NCBI GenBank assembly: GCA_029204225.1
Contig: CM055102.1
Location: forward strand, 33,261,585-33,325,584
Length of the DNA: 64,000 nucleotides
Direction: 5' to 3'
DNA from: Diphasiastrum complanatum
Lineage: Eukaryota; Streptophyta; Lycopodiopsida; Lycopodiales; Lycopodiaceae
This document shows, one piece after another, positions 1 through 10,554 of this stretch. Position numbers and translations under genes: made by a program. How positions within the stretch are numbered: position 1 is the first letter of the stretch; every line of letters begins with the position of its first letter. The notes beneath the pieces were generated by a model. The model made no database searches. It was not told the DNA's origin and worked only from the letters and a program-made list of their open reading frames with translations.

Positions 1-402
1 CACCGAACGTATGGCCATAAAACTATTCTTAGTTGGATTGCCTAAAAACATCCGCTGTGAACTCAAACCAGTTGACTTTTATGATCAACTTAAAGATGTG
101 ATGACCGATGCTATCCATGAGGAAGACGAAGTTTTCGATGATGACTTTGACCATCGTGAAAAGAAATCTAAGAATTTGGACCGTCCTAATCACCCGAAGT
201 GTGACAATATTGCTCAATCTTCTAAACTTCTATATCAAATGGAAACCTAGCAAAAAGCTCAATATGACATTGTTGATGATACTTTGTATGTTGATGGTGA
301 GAGCCTTCTTCAAGTCAAAAGACAAGGAGGACATCAAGGCAAAGACAACAACCTTTGAGGCTCACTTATGATGAAAAGGATAAGCAAGCTGTTCGTGGTA
401 AA
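1..402 (+). pseudogene. Left part of an old ORF split by Copia-A
   Basis: Fragmentary coding-like sequence of unknown identity. An open frame ends at the five bases GTAAA (398-402) and resumes unchanged after the copia element at 6343. A longer frame at 11-250 is acidic and lysine-rich and ends at a stop near 250. It may be a gag-like retroelement remnant, but I recognise no domain. Confidence 0.4.
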
Positions 403-663
403 TGTTAGAAATCAATGATAAACTTCATTGTTACTATTTACAATGTACATTAATGTTGATAGCTATTACTAGCTGTAATTAGTCATAGGCTAGTCTATTA
501 GTCTACTCATAGGTTTTCTCTCTCTATCAAGGTTCAGGTTTTATTTTTACATTTTACATTCAGTATGCAATAGTGTGATAGAGTGATAGTGTGTGTTCTT
601 CTTCTACCTTCTTTGGTGATTGCTTATGGTGAATGCTTGATGTTGCATATCTGATTATTGACA
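403..663 (+). repeat. 5' LTR of Copia-A
   Basis: 261 bp, starting TGTTAGAAATC and ending ATTATTGACA. It aligns over its length with the 3' LTR at 6093-6342. Differences are scattered substitutions plus a short indel near the start, which indicates an old insertion. Confidence 0.93.
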
Positions 664-675
664 TGGTATCAGAGC
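664..675 (+). other. Primer-binding site of Copia-A
   Basis: TGGTATCAGAGC follows the LTR directly. It is the usual plant copia PBS, complementary to the 3' end of initiator Met-tRNA. Confidence 0.93.
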
Positions 676-850
676 TGTGATAGTCCTGCGTGCCTGATCA
701 GTGGATACAGCTTGTCATAGGCTTCGCAATGAAGTGAGAAAGTTCTTCACGGGAGGTGAAAGCTTGGAGAGACAAAAACAACTGGAACAAATCCTTCTTT
801 GGTGTATTTTGCAGGTTTAGAGCTCAGAATCATCAGTGGGGAATGAAAAC

Positions 851-1049
851 ACAGTCCCAGAGGCATCAGAAAGGCCAGGGCGCATCAGACAGATTGAAAA
901 TCTGTTGAGTGGAGAGATTTTTACAATACTTCCTAGTTGTTGTGAAACGCACAGTACTGGAGGCATCAAAAAGGCCAGAGCAGCATCAGACAGATTGAAA
1001 ATCTGTTGAGTGGAAGAGATTTTACAATACTTCCTAGTTGTTGTGAAAA
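851..1049 (+). repeat. Two tandem copies of a 100-bp unit in the Copia-A leader
   Basis: The unit starting ACAGT at 851 recurs at 951 with few changes, including the shared block GACAGATTGAAAATCTGTTG. It lies between the PBS and gag and is not part of a convincing ORF. Confidence 0.85.
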
Positions 1050-1313
1050 GTGCCATTTGTGTGAGAAGTTTGCCAAGAAATCTCTCATTTGTTTGTTTGG
1101 GGTACCGCAAATCACACTAGACAGTGTTTAGCACTGCCATTCAGAGTTAGGAGGCTTCATACTTTTCACATTACTGATCTCTGTCTTTTGAACAATCACA
1201 CATTTCAAAATCTTTGCAAGGAGGAGGCGGCGTAGCCGCCGCGCCGAAGTGGATAATCTAAAATATTCTCTCTAAAAGTTCTTATATTCCCTCTATTTTT
1301 CATCTTGTCCATA

Positions 1314-1565
1314 CCAATATCGGATCGACGTGCCAGAGGTAAAGAAAATCAAGAGCAATCGTACATCCGCGCGTCATACCGATATCGCATATCAATACCA
1401 ATATCGGATCGACATGCCAGAGATAAAGAAAATCCAGAGCAATCGTACATCCGCGCATCACACTGATATCGCATATTTGTACCAATATCGGATCCACGTA
1501 TGCAAGCTAAAGAGAATTTCGAACAGTCATACACTCGCGCGTCGTACCAATATCAGGTGTACAAC
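1314..1565 (+). repeat. Three tandem copies of an 84-bp unit in the Copia-A leader
   Basis: CCAATATCGGATC begins units at 1314, 1398 and 1482, giving an exact 84-bp period. The third copy is the most diverged. 84 is divisible by three, so short repetitive ORFs appear on both strands, but nothing resembles a known protein. Confidence 0.88.
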
Positions 1566-1624
1566 CAAAAATATATGGTTATGTGGTGTGATAATTTTCG
1601 TGATCCGGACTCATCTATCCAGTA

Positions 1625-2700
1625 ATGGCAATTCTAAGCGAGAGTGTTCTTAATGAGTCAAGCAAATTGGAAGGAGCCGGCAACTATGCAGTTTGGAAAC
1701 TCAAACTGAAGAACAATTTGATGGAAAAGGAGCTATGGGAGATTGTGACAGGTGAAGAGACAAGGCCAGTGATTGAAGAAGATCATGGGGCATTTGACAT
1801 GAGAAAATGGAAAGAACAAAATGTCATCAACTTATCAGTTAGAGATGCAATGATTCCCTACATTTCAAATTTAGAAGGACCAAAAGAAGCATGGAATACG
1901 TTGAAGGCATTGTTTGAGGCCACAAACAGATCTCGAGTGCTATTCCTGAAGACGAAGATGCACACATTATGAATGGATGATGGTGAAACCATTGTCGATC
2001 ACCTATTGAAGGTAAAGAAGATCCATGATCAATTAGTCGCTGTTGGAGAGCGAGTTCAGGATCGTGAGATCGTGCAATTGACATTGAATAATTTCAGTAA
2101 GTCACATCAGATGTTGTCACAAGTATAGCCACACGGATTAGGTGGATTGCTCTGAACAACGTCAAGAGGACTTGTGTCATCGCAATAGGGAATTTTGATC
2201 AAGCTCTTGCAGTCAGAGGATGTGGTGGCAAATTTGGTTGTGGAAGACACCAATCAAGAGGTGGAAACTCAAATCATGGATCGTATCGACAATTTCAAGA
2301 ACAATCCAATGATGGCCCAAATTGAGGCAATTGGAATCAAGGTCAAGGTCAAGGACGCGACTATTCTAGGCAAAATAAACCTGTAAATTGTAGATACTGC
2401 AACAAACCTGGCCATTGGGAGCATGAATGCTTCAAGAAACAAAAGGAGATAGAACAAAGAAAAGACAAATGGCAAGCGAACAATTATGTTGATCAACATC
2501 AATTTGATGATGAATATTATGAAGACAACTATGTTAATCAACATCAATACAATGATGATCAATATGAAAATGATATAGGTGAAAGTTCAAACTTGTTCAT
2601 TACAGCATTAATGACAAGTGATGAAGCCAAGGATACCTGGTACATTGATAGTGGTGCATCCAAGCACATGACTTCAAGGAAAGAGTAGTTTTCAGAACTC
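1625..2700 (+). pseudogene. Copia-A gag and protease, broken
   Basis: The gag start at 1625 reads as a UBN2-type copia gag (SKLEGAGNYAVWK near the N-terminus) and closely matches the start of Copia-B gag. The frame stops at 1972 and continues in pieces. A CCHC knuckle (C-x2-C-x4-H-x4-C) lies at 2389-2430. The protease active site, YIDSGAS, is at 2641-2661. Several stops and frameshifts intervene. Confidence 0.85.
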
Positions 2701-3037
2701 GAGGAAACTCACAATGGTGATAAATTTGGACAAACCGATGGCCAATTGCTATTTGTTAAAGGATTTAGCGTGGTACCAGTGAAGTTAGCCAGTGGGATGA
2801 TAAAGCGGATAAGCAATGTGCTATGTATCTAGCTTAGTTAACAATCTACTATCTGTTGGGACGATGGCTGATCAACAACTCAAGGTTGAGTTTGACAGTG
2901 ACAAATGTCTTGTCAAAGACATCAAGAATCACTACAAAGTGATTGCTACAGGAGCTAGAGTCAACGAGAATCGACTCTACAAATTGAATGCGAGATCTTG
3001 TACTCAAGCTATGGTAAGCACTGTTGATAGTCGAAGT

Positions 3038-4440
3038 GACCTTTGGCATCAAAGGTTTGGTCATATGAGTGCTCAAAGCTTGCAAATCCTCAAAAGAGGT
3101 AATCTAGATGTTGGATTGCCTAATATCTCTTTGAAGGAAAAATTTGTGAGGGTTGCATTTTGGGAAAACAACATAGAGAGAGATTTCCCAAAGATGGAGC
3201 AAGAAGAGCCAATGGCATTCTTGATCTTGTTCATATTGATCTGTGTCATTAGAGGAAGTTTAAACACAAAAAGGGCCTTTTGTCAAGATTCATTTTTCAT
3301 TTTTTATTCACTTTTGTTCACTTCTTTTGTACATGTGGCCCAATAGTTTCTTGACATAGTGGCTTTAACGTAACGTTACTTCTTTGAGTCACATTTTGAG
3401 TCTACACTAAAAATGGCATAACTTTTGATTGCTACATTAGAATGCGGCGAAATTAGTGCATTGAAAAGCGCTCGTCATGCGCTTTCCAATGATACGTTAG
3501 ATGTTATACTCTTGAACTACTAATAAAAAGTTATAGCGAGTCAAAGATATTGGTTGAAAATAGTGACAAAATACAAAAGAGATCTTGGCACGAATTCATA
3601 TGCGGCCCTTTTTGAACTCAAACTTCCTCTAATGGGACCAATAAAAACTAGGTCCATTAGTGGTTGTTACTATTTCATCACATTCATTGATTACAGTAGA
3701 CATATCTTGATTTATTTCATAAGCAAGAAATCTGATGCTTTTGCCAAGTTTAGAGAGTTCAAAGCTCTAGTTGAAAAACAAACAGGTTGTTTAAGACTCT
3801 CAGATCAGATGGTGGTGATGAGTATTTTTCAACACAGTTTATAAATTTTTGCAAGGATTAGGGGATCAAGAGACAAACTATTGCACCCTATTCACCACAA
3901 CAGAATGGAGTTGCAGAACGGAAAAACAGATCCATTGTGGAGATGGCTAGGGCAATGCTTAAGAGCAAGGGTTTGCCAAATACTTTTTGGGCAGAAGCAT
4001 GCAACACAGCTACTCATATTTTGAAGCAGTGTCCTACGAAGTCCGTGGAGGGTAAGACACCTTACGAGGCTTTTACTGGAAAGAAACCTAATGTTTCTCA
4101 TTTACGAGTGTTTTGGTTGTGATGCTTACACTCATGTGCCTAATGAAAAACAAAAGAAGCTGGACGCAAAAGCTGTTAAGTGTATTCTCCTTGGATACGA
4201 TGAAAGAGCCAAGGCATACAGGATGTATGACACAGATGCACAAAAGATCGTGATTTCCAGAGATGCTACTTTTGATGAGATGGGTCAAAATGACCAAATA
4301 AAATTGACAATTGATTTCTTTGATGATAAAGCCAAAGTACATGTGAAGAAAGAAGTTGGTGTCGATATGGAAGATCCAATGAAAGAAGAAAAGATTAATA
4401 ATGAGACTCCTAGGAGAGTGCTAATTGGTACTTGTCAGTA
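3038..4440 (+). pseudogene. Copia-A integrase, broken and interrupted
   Basis: The GAG-pre-integrase start LWHQRFGHMS lies near 3038. The rve core begins near HIDLC (ending 3246) and continues with GPIKTRS at 3635, the two halves being separated by the 388-bp insertion. The late integrase motif QNGVAERKNRSIVE is near 3900. A frameshift near 3800 breaks the segment with the second catalytic aspartate. Confidence 0.85.
3247..3634. mobile_element. 388-bp inverted-repeat (MITE-like) insertion in Copia-A integrase
   Basis: The left end CATTAGAGGAAGTTT is the exact reverse complement of the right end AAACTTCCTCTAATG. The similarity continues imperfectly inward for about 30 bp (CAAAAAGGGCC on the left, GGCCCTTTTTG on the right). 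There is no ORF of note. Removing it rejoins the integrase codons for DLC and GPI exactly, leaving no visible target duplication. Superfamily not assignable. Confidence 0.8.
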
Positions 4441-4559
4441 ACAGGTGATGCTAATAAGGGAGATACTCCCGAATCAAGTGAGTAGGGAGAGCTTAGGAGA
4501 TCAAGCATAAATTGAAAACCTCCAGCTCGACTAAAGATGAACCTAGCCCTAATGGGATC

Positions 4560-6017
4560 CATGTTAATAGCTCAAGAACCTAAAACTTTCAACGAAACAA
4601 AGGAACACAAGGAGTGGTGTGCATCTATGGAAACATAAATGGAGGCTATATCGAAGAACAAAACGTGAGACTTGATTGAACTACCTGATGGTAAGACGCC
4701 TATCACATGTAAGTGGATCTACAAGACAAAGTATGGAGTGGATGGGCAACTCAACAAGTACAAGGCACGACTAGTTGTAAGAGGTTTTGAGTAGCAGAAA
4801 TGTATGAATTTGAGGAGACCTGCACACTTGTAGCCAAAATGGTATCTATATCATTGCAATTTCGGCTTTCTATGGTTGGAAAATCCAACAAATGGACGTC
4901 AAATCTGCTTTTCTTAATGGAGTGTTGGATGAAGAGGTATATTTAGAGCAACCTCGAGGGTTTGTTGAGCCAGGGAGAGATCATTTGGTTTGTAAACTCA
5001 ACAAAGCCATATATGGATTGAAGCAAGCACCATGAGCATAGTACTCTTGCATTGATGAACACTTCAAGCGAAGGGGAATGGTAAAGAGTGATGCTGATCC
5101 TAATCTTTACATTCTTAGGCAAAACTCATATATAGTGTTCATTGTCCTCTATGTCGATGATTTGATTATTACAGAAAGTAATATGGGCTTAATTGATGAA
5201 ATCAAATCATACCTTTGACATGAGCGATTTAGGGTTGATGCATTATTGTCTTGGTATTGAAGTTTGGCAAAAGGAAGACAATGTTATTCTTATGCAAAGC
5301 AAGTATGCACGAGATCTATTGTATAAGTTCAATATGCAGGATTGCAATTCACTAAGTACTCCAATGGAGGCCAATACCAAACTTTCTGCATTTGATGAAG
5401 CCGAGAAAGTTGATGGATACTTATACACGCAGTTAGTGGGCAGTTTAATCTATTTGACACACACACATCCTGACATTGCTTATGTTGTTGGGGGGGCAAG
5501 TCAATTTATGCAAGAACTTAGTCAGACTCATTGAAAAGCTGCTAAACATATTTTGAGATATGTCTGAGGCACGTTAAATTTTGGCTTGAAGTATGATCAG
5601 TTTGAAGTCCTAATGTTGGTAGGTTATACAGATGCTGATTGGGTAGAAAATATTGATGATAGACGATCTACCAGTGGTCATACATTTAGCTATGGTACAA
5701 CTGCTATTTCTTGGAGCAGCAAGAAGCAACCTAAAATAGCCTCATCTTCGATGGAAGTTGAGTATCATGCACTCAGCAATGCTACACAAGAGGTAATATG
5801 GCTGCTTACTGATTTGGGTCAATCACAGGTGGATGTTACAACTGTATATTGCGACAACAAAAGCTGTATCCATCTTGCCAAAAACCCAATTCTACATGTT
5901 CGAACAAAACACATCGAGATATATCATCACTTTGTTCGAGAGAAAATAATTGATGGCACCATTGATCTAGTTTTTTGTAAATCTGAAGATCAAGGGGCTG
6001 ATATTTTTACTAAGTAA
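4560..6017 (+). pseudogene. Copia-A reverse transcriptase and RNase H, broken
   Basis: The copia RT motifs are visible: CKWIYKTK near 4711, MDVKSAFLNG near 4890 and the YVDD catalytic box at 5150-5161. RNase H follows (DADWVENIDDRRSTSG near 5630, DNKSCIHLAKNP near 5850), ending FTK at about 6016. In-frame stops include sites where CGA, CAG or TGG codons became TGA or TAG. Confidence 0.9.
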
Positions 6018-6080
6018 TTAGGTAGATGTAAATTTGAGAGGTTTTATACTCTATTAGGAATAGAAGAATGTAATTTTATC

Positions 6081-6092
6081 ATTGAGGGGGAG
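6081..6092 (+). other. Polypurine tract of Copia-A
   Basis: ATTGAGGGGGAG immediately precedes the 3' LTR, the usual place for plus-strand priming. Confidence 0.85.
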
Positions 6093-6342
6093 TGCTAGAA
6101 ATCAATGATAAACTTCATAACATGTACATTAATGTTGACAGCTGTTATCATCTGTAATTAGCCGTAGGCTATTCTGTTAGTCTACTCGTAGATTTTCTCT
6201 CTCTATTAGGGTTCAGGTTTCATTTTTACATTTTACATTCAGTATGCAATAGTGTGATAGAGTGATAGTGCGTGTTCTTCTTTCGTCTTCTTTGGTGATT
6301 GCTTATGGTGAATGCTTGATGTTGCATATCTGATTATTGACA
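6093..6342 (+). repeat. 3' LTR of Copia-A
   Basis: 250 bp, from TGCTAGAAATC to ATTATTGACA, matching the 5' LTR. It is followed by target-duplication copy GTAAA. Confidence 0.93.
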
Positions 6343-6490
6343 GTAAAAACTATGCTTTCCTAACCTCTTTTGATGAACCTTTGAAAGAATTCAGATCAAT
6401 GATGATCCAAATCCACAAATTGATCTTGGGTTTAGAAAGAGAACAAATCAACAATCCTGCCAATGTAGAAAAATCAACATCTACTCTATG
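6343..6490 (+). pseudogene. Right part of the ORF split by Copia-A
   Basis: From the GTAAA duplication the frame stays open for about 48 codons, in the same phase as the frame ending at 402, and then stops near 6490. Protein family not recognised. Confidence 0.45.
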
Positions 6491-6546
6491 AATGAGATGC
6501 AAACTCTAATAGAACTTGATCAAACATGAACCAAATCATAAAGTAC

Positions 6547-7035
6547 TGTTGATGTCCCTAAAAACCAGCAAGCTACTATATTTCAAACGTGTGGATCCAA
6601 AAATAACAAATATAGATCATTCTACACATAGAATTGCATGCAATCACAAGTATAGTGCACCAATGGATAGTAAAACCTAAGAGAACCATGTATAAGCATG
6701 AAATGAGATAGAGAAGAGAGAAATTATGTCTCTCCACGAGTTACATTCTTTTATAACAGGTCCAAACCCTATTTTGCCACTTGGCTTTCTCTCCAAAATG
6801 TAAACCCTACTATTTTTGGGTCTATAGATTCAATGTACCCAACATTTAAATTTGAATCTACTCAAACTCGACTTTCACACTCCCTCTTCAGCTAGTTTTA
6901 GCATGGACTTTGATAACACTCCAAGTGATGTCCTATGCTTCATGAACAAGTCTTTTCCCAATGCTTTGGTGAAGATATCAGCTACAGATTATCTTGAGGA
7001 CACATGTTGAAGCTCCAACTCCTTTGCAATGACTT
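6547..7035 (-). mobile_element. Fragment of an antisense copia element: RNase H end, PPT and 3' LTR
   Basis: On the minus strand, sequence from about 7035 encodes the end of copia RNase H (ADIFTKALGKDLF), followed by the PPT GAAGAGGGAGTG and an LTR of about 331 bp from about 6877 to 6547 ending in CA. The rest of the element is missing. This family differs from Copia-A and Copia-B. Confidence 0.75.
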
Positions 7036-8150
7036 GCTTGATGGGGCAAGGGAGATAGAAGAACGTGAACGGAGAAGAGAGCAGGAATATTGCGGAACAA
7101 CCCTCCCGTTCTAATCAGCTGCTAAATGCAAAAATAGTCTAAAAACTGAGATCAAGTGGTAAGGGGAGCTTGCAAGCAATCATGGTTATTTCTTTTTAAA
7201 TTCTAGTATCTTGTATTTCAAATATTAGATGGTCATCCATGTCTTTCTTTTCATGATATCATGATAAACCATAAATATTTATGCATTTTGTTTACATATT
7301 GGACAATTTTCATTCTTTGGGTTTTACTAAAAATTTGAATTTTTTGGCATGGTGTACTAATATTGTGGGTCAAAATGCATGTTTTGTATTGATCTTTTTG
7401 TGAATTTCACAATTTTTTACTTGAAAAAACATGTTCTTGGGCAAAACTACAAAATTGTTAAATGATTATTCTTTTTTAGGAATGTAACCCATTTCAAAGA
7501 TTTTGCGATTTTACTTTTTGAAATTCAAAATCTCTCTATCATATCCTTGTAGAAAAAAGTTAGAAGTTGAGTGCGAGCTCATATACACTCCTTTCCAAAT
7601 CCAAACACGAACGTTGACATAGATCATTGCATTAGTATGTCTCTTTGAGTGTGCAGATTGAGATTTGAGCTTCTCTCTCCATTGCCACAAGATTACTTAA
7701 CCCAACTGGGTAATGTGCCACAACAAGAGACCTAAAACATAACTTCAACTTCTAGTTTGTAGAAAACATGTCCATTGCATGGTCTTTTTTGCTACAAATT
7801 TGAGATGTACAATTTACGTGGCCAAAATTTTTAAACGCGACATTCAATGAAGCTATTGTGTGCAAGAAATATTGCCATAACCAATTTTCATATTTTTATA
7901 CACACAACTCATATGCCTTTAATATATGCAAAGTCACATAAATATTTAAAATATTAATAAATGATCATCAATCCTCTACAATAGCTTGCATGCAACAACG
8001 GTAAGCTATTGTGATATTTTGCTAAGTGAGGTATAACTCCTAGTTGGGTTTCAACATTTAAATGATTTTTTATTCATTTTTTTATCTTTTTAAAATGAGA
8101 GATTTTTTTATTTTTCAAAAATTTGAATGCGAGGCACATGACAAAGTTTC
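7036..8150. other. Intergenic AT-rich DNA, nothing recognised
   Basis: No frame longer than about 60 codons, no repeat structure and no domain seen. Probably decayed intergenic or repeat DNA. Confidence 0.5.
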
Positions 8151-8229
8151 TCATGATATATAGATCACCTTGGGACTGCATGAACAGATGAGACCTATTT
8201 ATAGTTGACCTGCATGGGGGTTGCATGGT

Positions 8230-8712
8230 TTCATGCACAAGACACTACTTTTTATATAAGGAGGTAGAGATTCTCTCGTCGACATATTGGGTTTAGGTTC
8301 CTAGTTTCTCTCTTCTCCTCTTGTTTTCCCATGGCATGGATTGGGGGCTAGATCCAATTTTGATCTAGGATTGATTGGGCGATTTGGCTCCATAGTCTCT
8401 CTTATCGTGTTCTCCTATCCTTATCTTAGGGATTATTTTTTAGGGTCTTTATAATTGCACTCAATAAGATGCTATGGATGTGGAAGAAAACATCGTCGAG
8501 CCGAATGTCCACATCGAGGGAATCCATCAACATTCGAACCCTGTTGTGCACAATGCAGAGTTAATCATCCATGTCAAAATTGCCCGATGAGAAATTCACA
8601 AATAGCCAAGAGGGTGATGAGAAGGATAATTCGACAAAAGTCCCAAGGTTCCCAAACACACCCATGGGAAACCAAGTCAAAACCACAATGCACCTTTTTC
8701 AAAATGAAATGA
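8230..8712 (+). pseudogene. Gag-type double zinc-knuckle remnant with TATA-like leader
   Basis: A short ORF (8455-8712, 85 codons) has two knuckles of the pattern C-x2-C-x3-H-x4-C: CYGCGRKHRRAEC, then CAQCRVNHPCQNC. A basic stretch follows. This form is seen in some plant retroelement gags. Upstream, TTTATATAAGG near 8252 looks like a TATA box of an LTR. No pol sequence follows, so this is probably a truncated gag; a solitary CCHC protein cannot be excluded. Confidence 0.45.
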
Positions 8713-10477
8713 GAGACATTGAATTTTGCAAACTTTGAAAACATAGATGGAAAACAATCTTTTCGATGTTAAAAGAATTGGTGGAATTAAAATTGATGAC
8801 TCTTTGCTTGATAATGTTACAATTGAAGTAGCACCAACACACATACTTATTTTTACCACCACTAAGAAATCATTTGACCAATGAATTGTAATTATGTAAG
8901 GCTTAGGCTTTTAACAACTTGAGCTTTGCAATTATTTGTTTTTCAAATGACAAAACTATTTCTAATACAAATTTAGAAATTTTGTTTGCTATGGAAGATG
9001 TTCCTTTTATAATGCTCTAATACACATCCATTTTCCAAAAGTACTTGCGGCTCACGACATCGTGAGGACCCACACAGTAAGTAGTCTTTTATAAGCTTGC
9101 ACCCTTTCAAATAGAGTTCTTTATTTGGCCAATATATATCATGTACTCTTTGAATTGAGGTATAGTTTATTAAGAATGCGTCCAAAAGCGTTCATCTTGT
9201 CCAAGGATGCAATGTGGGCTCGCCCATCCAAATTTTAGTCCTTCCATGCATGTGAGGAGATGCCATGCTATAGCCAAAACTAATGGGCCTTACACCTGAA
9301 TGTTTCGAATTGTTTGCACAGGGCCTTGTGCCTGATATTTGAAAGTTGTGGAGATGGCTTTCTTTTGTAGCATGCTGGAATTCAAACCACAAGCCCCCAA
9401 TGCAGATAGTGTGGTACAATTGTCTATAATCATTAACTAAGTAGTCGTAGCAAGCTTTGAGCTTTGCTTTGAACGTTAGCCATTGTGCCTTGATGCGCCA
9501 CTGAGTCACACAGAAGAGAACATACAAGGAAACTGAGTAATTTTCCATTAAATTTTGTCACAGTTTGGAAAATAAATGGCCAATCTTGTACTAATTCTAG
9601 GGTGAAGGTTTACACTGTGCAAGGAATTTTCTTGACCCAATCAGAATGGACCCTACATAATTTCAATCAATCAGCAAATCACCCAGCCCCACCCCCTCTC
9701 CCATTTGGAGAATAAAAAGAACATGCTAACAGTATTGCTAAGATAACATGCTAACAGTATTGCTAAGGTGTTGGCTACAAATTTGCTAACAGTATTGCTA
9801 AGATGTTGGCTACAAATTCTTGCCTACAATATCAAGCACCAAGCCTAAATGTAACAACATCCCTTCAGTAAACTGCAGATTTTGCTTGGCTGAGATTTTG
9901 CTTGGGTGAAGCGGCTCGTGTTGCACCAATCCTGCATCTTACTAACCTAGAATGTCAGCTATAGATCCTATCGTGCTCTCATTGACCATCCGGAAAAGGC
10001 TGTACAACAATACGATTTGATGCAATCTGAAAGTTTGAAGTTCAACAGACGAAAAAAATTCAATCACTAGAATTGGGAATTTGCACTATCCACATGCTAA
10101 TCCATTCATAAAATAAATAACTGATACAAGATTAAAAGCAATTCTCTTTGGAAAAATGCACCATAACAAGAGTCAGGTTTGCTGACGGGATTTAAAATGC
10201 ATTTGCAGACTTCAGTAAAAACATTATGCATAGCAGCTAAGTGATTGACTTGGATGTGAAAAACGGCTTAGCCAGGCTTAGATATTCTAGTTGCTGGACG
10301 CATGACAAAGCCCCAAGCTGGATCTTTGGAGACATTAGGCATGTAAAATGGCCTAGAAGCAATGAATAAACATAAATGGCCTTCTGACAGTCAACCTCAT
10401 ACCCATGTGTACGTTTTACTTGTTGGAAAAAGAGCCCTGATGCTCTTCCATGACAAGTCGCTGAAAGTTCCTGCAGT
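8713..10477. other. DNA 3' of MED21; no gene recognised
   Basis: The part nearest 10477 should include the MED21 3' UTR. A 118-codon minus-strand frame at 9192-9548 and a 70-codon one at 8973-9185 show no domain, and I do not call them. One short tandem array is listed separately. Confidence 0.45.
9725..9820 (+). repeat. Short tandem array of GCTAACAGTATTGCTAAG
   Basis: Three copies start at 9725, 9750 and 9785. The last two are followed by GTTGGCTACAAATT. Confidence 0.85.
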
Positions 10478-10554
10478 TTATCGAGGAGGCTTGAATCTTA
10501 AGCAATTATCTGCTGCGACATGGAAAAGTTCTCTCACTTCCTTGAGCTCATTCT
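10478..10554 (-). CDS. MED21: MED21 exon 4 and stop
   Basis: 77 nt after a TTTTTTCAG-type acceptor. It encodes ELKEVRELF...AADNCLRF and ends KPPR-stop (TAA at 10478-10480), matching the family C-terminus. Confidence 0.9.

Larger units (their letters stand above)
403..6342 (+). mobile_element. Ty1/copia LTR retrotransposon, complete but decayed (Copia-A)
   Basis: Both LTRs (403-663 and 6093-6342) start TG and end CA. The element is flanked by an exact 5-bp target duplication, GTAAA at 398-402 and 6343-6347. PBS, gag with a CCHC knuckle, protease, integrase, reverse transcriptase, RNase H and PPT follow in the copia order PR-INT-RT-RH. Many stop codons and frameshifts make it non-autonomous. 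Its integrase is interrupted by an inverted-repeat insertion (3247-3634). The gag resembles that of Copia-B at 49 kb, so the two belong to related families although their LTRs differ. Confidence 0.95.

Noticed and set aside
851-1565. CRISPR-like array
   Set aside because: Contiguous tandem repeats without spacers in plant retroelement leader DNA.
1300-1653. Repetitive ORFs on both strands over the 84-bp array
   Set aside because: The period is divisible by three, so open frames follow from the repeat; no known domain.
9192-9548. 118-codon minus-strand frame
   Set aside because: No domain, no splice or neighbour support; likely chance.
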